Positions 61,644-64,000 of a stretch of 64,000 bases of DNA are shown in pieces; the stretch's first letter is position 1, and each line of letters opens with the position of its first letter. Both the position numbers and the translations under genes were made by a program. Under the pieces are notes generated by a model. It saw only the letters and a program-made list of their open reading frames with translations. It did no database searches and was not told where the DNA came from. The DNA comes from Runella limosa DSM 17973. Lineage in GTDB: Bacteria; Bacteroidota; Bacteroidia; Cytophagales; Spirosomataceae. The stretch spans positions 21,448 to 85,447 of the forward strand of contig NZ_KI519430.1 in assembly GCF_000482465.1 (NCBI RefSeq), in the 5' to 3' direction.

Positions 61644-62387
61644 ATGAAAAAAAACGCATTTTTTCTCTTACTTACCCTTTCGTTCTCAATCATTTCCCGC
61701 GCCCAAACCGTCGATGAAGTGGTTGAAAATTACCTAAAAGCCATTGGGGGTAAAGAGAAGTTACTTTCCTTAAAAACACTACGAACAACGGGTTTTCTCA
61801 AAATGCAAGGAATGGAAATCCCCTATATTCAGCAACAAAAAGCGCCCAATTTACAGCGCTCGGTCGCGTTGTTTCAAGAAAAAAGTATCTATCAAAACTG
61901 CTTTGATGGAACAACGGGCTGGCATACCAATCCGAAAACGTTACAATTAGAAAAGTTATCGACCGAAGAAAGTGACGCCTTAAAGGCTGACATTCAAATG
62001 CTTGACCCGTTTGTAAATTATGCCGAACGCGGATATAGCGTAACTTTGGAAGGAAAAATGCTTGTTGAGGGCAAAGATTGTTATCGTGTGCGCTTGCTCA
62101 AAAAACCACCGCCAATGACCAACGCTACCGTAGCAGAATTGTCGAGCTTTTACTTTTTTGATACCAAAACCTATTTACCTGTTTTAGTACGAAATGCGAT
62201 AAAAAAAGGAGCAGGAAAAGGCGGGTATATGGATACATATTTAAGTAAATTTCAGACAGTTAACGACATGGTTTTCCCGTTTGAAATTACTCAAAAAATC
62301 AATAGTAAAACCACCCTTTCCATCACTGTCACCCAAGTAGAAACCAACCTTGATTTGGCCGATCAAGAGTTTGCATTTCCAGGCTAA
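61644..62387 (+). CDS. LolA-like outer-membrane lipoprotein-sorting family protein
   Basis: 247 residues with a signal peptide (KNAFFLLLTLSFSIISRAQ). It begins TVDEVVENYLKAIGGKEKLLSLKTLRTTG, the typical opening of Bacteroidota LolA-like/DUF4292-like proteins, continued by a half-barrel of strands (GWHTNPKTLQLEKLS, CYRVRLLKKPPP, SFYFFDTKTYLPVLVR, YLSKFQTVNDMVFPFEI). Such folds carry lipids or lipoproteins across the periplasm; the cargo is unknown. It is placed 1 bp behind the TraB-like gene, so both are one transcript. The stop is followed by three tandem hairpins. Confidence 0.8.
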   Translation: MKKNAFFLLLTLSFSIISRAQTVDEVVENYLKAIGGKEKLLSLKTLRTTGFLKMQGMEIPYIQQQKAPNLQRSVALFQEKSIYQNCFDGTTGWHTNPKTLQLEKLSTEESDALKADIQMLDPFVNYAERGYSVTLEGKMLVEGKDCYRVRLLKKPPPMTNATVAELSSFYFFDTKTYLPVLVRNAIKKGAGKGGYMDTYLSKFQTVNDMVFPFEITQKINSKTTLSITVTQVETNLDLADQEFAFPG

Positions 62388-62390
62388 GAG

Positions 62391-62558
62391 ACTTTCCAAG
62401 TTTAATCCTCACACGAACCTGAAACTTGGAAAGTCTTATCACCACACAAACAACCTTTCCAAGTTTATCCACGCAAGAACCTGAAACTTGGAAAGGCTTA
62501 TCACTAAACAAATAACCTTTCCAAGTTTAATCCTTACAAGAATCTGAAACTTGGAAAG
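62391..62558. repeat. Three tandem ~63-bp hairpin repeats
   Basis: Copies start at 62392, 62455 and 62517 (63 and 62 bp apart). Each is a stem CTTTCCAAGTTT paired with AAACTTGGAAAG, an ~18-nt loop containing AAGAACCTG or a variant, and a variable ~20-bp link. The last is followed by T6, so it can act as terminator for the plus-strand operon; on the other strand it lies downstream of the convergent gene. Confidence 0.9.
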
Positions 62559-62583
62559 TTTTTTAGCCCCATTCATTTACAAG

Positions 62584-63243
62584 TTATTTACTTATTCTCA
62601 CATTCCGATAATACGCTTCCGTACCACCACCCACCCAAAGGGCAATGCCACCGATAGTGGTTTTATTCAACATATCCTTTACAATTAGCGTAGGCTGTTC
62701 TTGCTCGTGTACATACAACTTTGTCATTCTGCCATTAACCACAATTTTGAGTTTAATCCATTCATTAGGCACTATGTCCACATACGTTTCATACTTTTCA
62801 GGAAATTTTTCTCTCAAAACTTGGAAATCAAAACCAGGTTGAGCCATGTACTGCACGGTGTGGTTACGCCTCACTTGGTCTTCGGCTCGCCCATTGGTAG
62901 CTCTCAAATAGATAACATCAAAGGCTGTGGTATCTTTTGAAATATGAAATGCCAAACCAGCAAAACCTCTACTTTCGGGATGTGAATCTGCTGCCCGATC
63001 AGCCGCCATTTCAAATTCAATGGTACCTTCTGAAAAATCTACAATAGGTAGCAAAACCATCGCCGATTTATTATTTTTAATGGCTTTTACTTTTAATGCC
63101 TCTTTGCCTTTATGTTTTTGCTCTGTCGTTTCAGTATTTATTGGAATTATTCCATCTGCTTTTTTGAGGCTGATTTTTTGAGCGAAAGTAATGGTGCAAA
63201 AAAAGTATAAGGTTAAAACGAGAAAAAGCTTAGTTTGTGTCAT
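62584..63243 (-). CDS. Exported concanavalin-like (LamG/DUF1080-type) protein
   Basis: 219 residues with a signal peptide (TKLFLVLTLYFFCTITFAQ). The rest is a beta-sandwich in which FSEGTIEFEMAADRA, GFAGLAFHISKDTTAFDVIY, EWIKLKIVVNGRMTKLYV and GIALWVGGGTEAYYRNVRI are the strands typical of LamG/3-keto-disaccharide-hydrolase-type domains. No catalytic residue can be assigned, so it may be a binding module. It lies 49 bp behind the partial gene on the same strand and is probably in its operon. Confidence 0.75.
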   Translation of the reverse strand: MTQTKLFLVLTLYFFCTITFAQKISLKKADGIIPINTETTEQKHKGKEALKVKAIKNNKSAMVLLPIVDFSEGTIEFEMAADRAADSHPESRGFAGLAFHISKDTTAFDVIYLRATNGRAEDQVRRNHTVQYMAQPGFDFQVLREKFPEKYETYVDIVPNEWIKLKIVVNGRMTKLYVHEQEQPTLIVKDMLNKTTIGGIALWVGGGTEAYYRNVRISK

Positions 63244-63292
63244 TATTTTTATTGTTTAGAATGGTGGTTTCAAGACTGCTAAAGTTTGTTTT

Positions 63293-64000
63293 TTACTGTT
63301 TCACAAACTCCCTCACGTCCACGCCCTGTTTAAAATTAAGTTTATTTTCTGCCAGTTTAAACTGCACAGTTGCAAAAGCTTGAGGAATGACAAAAGTATG
63401 ATTTCCAATGTGTTTCATCTTAAACTCTGTCTCTGAATTAATCACCTTTGCTACCAGCTTTTTATCTTTTTGAAAGAATGTCAGTTTGTAATCACTTCCA
63501 GGTTGGGTGTACACGCCTACATAGGGTTCAAGGGGCGTTTTTTTAATTTCTTCAGCCAAATTAAGGATTTTTGACACCTCGTCCGTTTGTTCAATTTTTT
63601 CAGCATTTTCGAGTCTTGCCATGAGTCCCCAGCCATAAAAATCGTTAGCTACTGCAATAAGCAGCTCATTTTCACCCTTTTTCAGGTTTAGCTTTGCAAT
63701 GGTATTGTTAATCGAAAGTCGTCCCCCAGGATTTTTTCGCATTCCAACTTGTTGAAACAGATTTTTGTCAACCAACACCATTTCATTGTTGAGATAGACC
63801 CAGATTTCGTCGTTGAAGCCTATCTGCAAATTAGTAAAGGTAGGTTCTGAAGCCGTTATTGTCGTTTTAAGCCAAACGAGTTTACGCTGTGGCGTAGCAC
63901 CAAAGCGTCGGGTTAGGTTAAGTAAGCCTGCGGTTTCAGCCTCGATACTTTCCGAAAACGCTTCCGCATCTGGTAAATTTTCGGCAAACGTTTCATTGCC
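63293..64000 (-). CDS. Partial exported hydrolase-type protein, C-terminal 235 residues
   Basis: The frame is open to the window end, so the start is outside. The first visible part (GNETFAENLPDAEAFSESIE) leads into a carbohydrate-binding-like beta-sandwich (KLVWLKTTITASEPTFTNLQ, GFNDEIWVYLNNEMVLVDKN, KKGENELLIAVANDFYGWGL). The end (~150-235) resembles the DUF3471 domain that follows beta-lactamase-like serine hydrolases (EPYVGVYTQPGSDYKLTFFQ, KDKKLVAKV, FVIPQAFATVQFKL). The full protein is therefore probably a serine hydrolase with these two C-terminal modules; the catalytic part is not in view. Confidence 0.72.
   Translation of the reverse strand, partial: GNETFAENLPDAEAFSESIEAETAGLLNLTRRFGATPQRKLVWLKTTITASEPTFTNLQIGFNDEIWVYLNNEMVLVDKNLFQQVGMRKNPGGRLSINNTIAKLNLKKGENELLIAVANDFYGWGLMARLENAEKIEQTDEVSKILNLAEEIKKTPLEPYVGVYTQPGSDYKLTFFQKDKKLVAKVINSETEFKMKHIGNHTFVIPQAFATVQFKLAENKLNFKQGVDVREFVKQ

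Overview
The window is chromosomal DNA of a Bacteroidota bacterium, most likely of the order Cytophagales (a Runella/Spirosoma-like relative; the genus is a guess). The evidence is six TonB-dependent or TonB-like outer-membrane receptors (several with N-terminal CarboxypepD-reg-like domains), lipoproteins and PepSY membrane proteins of Bacteroidota type, promoters of the TAnnTTTG class, and almost no Shine-Dalgarno sequences. No rRNA, tRNA, transposase, integrase or CRISPR array was seen.

Layout. 0.2-6.8 kb: a secreted haem-binding propeller/HEAT/cytochrome protein, a GH95 fucosidase and a convergent Gfo/Idh/MocA oxidoreductase, a sugar-related group. 7-9.6 kb: metE behind a divergent cobalamin riboswitch. 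9.7-12.9 kb: a PAS-only protein, a repressor-like double-HTH/S24 protein, a 22-bp-stem hairpin, four 61-bp tandem repeats and a hemerythrin-like iron-sulphur repair protein. 13-20.2 kb, all on the minus strand: malic enzyme, then an operon of two periplasmic parvulins and a MoxR ATPase. 20.3-21.7 kb: truA and a MobA-like nucleotidyltransferase.

21.8-47.9 kb is the centre of interest: a metal, haem, cobalamin and siderophore acquisition island starting with a fur gene. In order: (1) an exported CbiX-like chelatase lipoprotein, a small PepSY-type membrane protein, a TonB receptor and a HmuY-like lipoprotein; (2) a siderophore receptor split by a -1 frameshift at a slippery heptamer, then a PepSY-TM protein; (3) two paralogous small CxxC proteins and an HMA-like mini-protein; (4) a classical cobalamin riboswitch driving a BtuB-like receptor and a BtuG-like surface propeller; (5) a XusABC-like unit of receptor, DUF4374 lipoprotein, two tiny membrane proteins and a long PepSY protein; (6) a DUF4198 protein, an intact paralogue of the split receptor, an orphan outer-membrane protein and a second PepSY-TM paralogue. 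Three transcription units here share one composite element (T7G, 16 bp, TAGTYTAAATTAA), and fur carries a related box, so the island looks like one iron-responsive regulon with an embedded B12 branch.

48-64 kb: a propeller/alpha-toroid fusion, a NarL-type response regulator tail-to-tail overlapping a histidine kinase, three consecutive unrecognised exported proteins (Tat-like cysteine-containing protein, small exported protein, outer-membrane barrel), a GliT-like dithiol oxidoreductase with a palindrome on its promoter, a large outer-membrane beta-barrel protein with a helically phased repeat array upstream, a TraB/GumN protein, a LolA-like protein and two minus-strand exported proteins, the last cut by the window end. 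Three unrelated families of ~61-66-bp tandem hairpin repeats and a scattered family of TGAG-loop hairpins occupy intergenic space.
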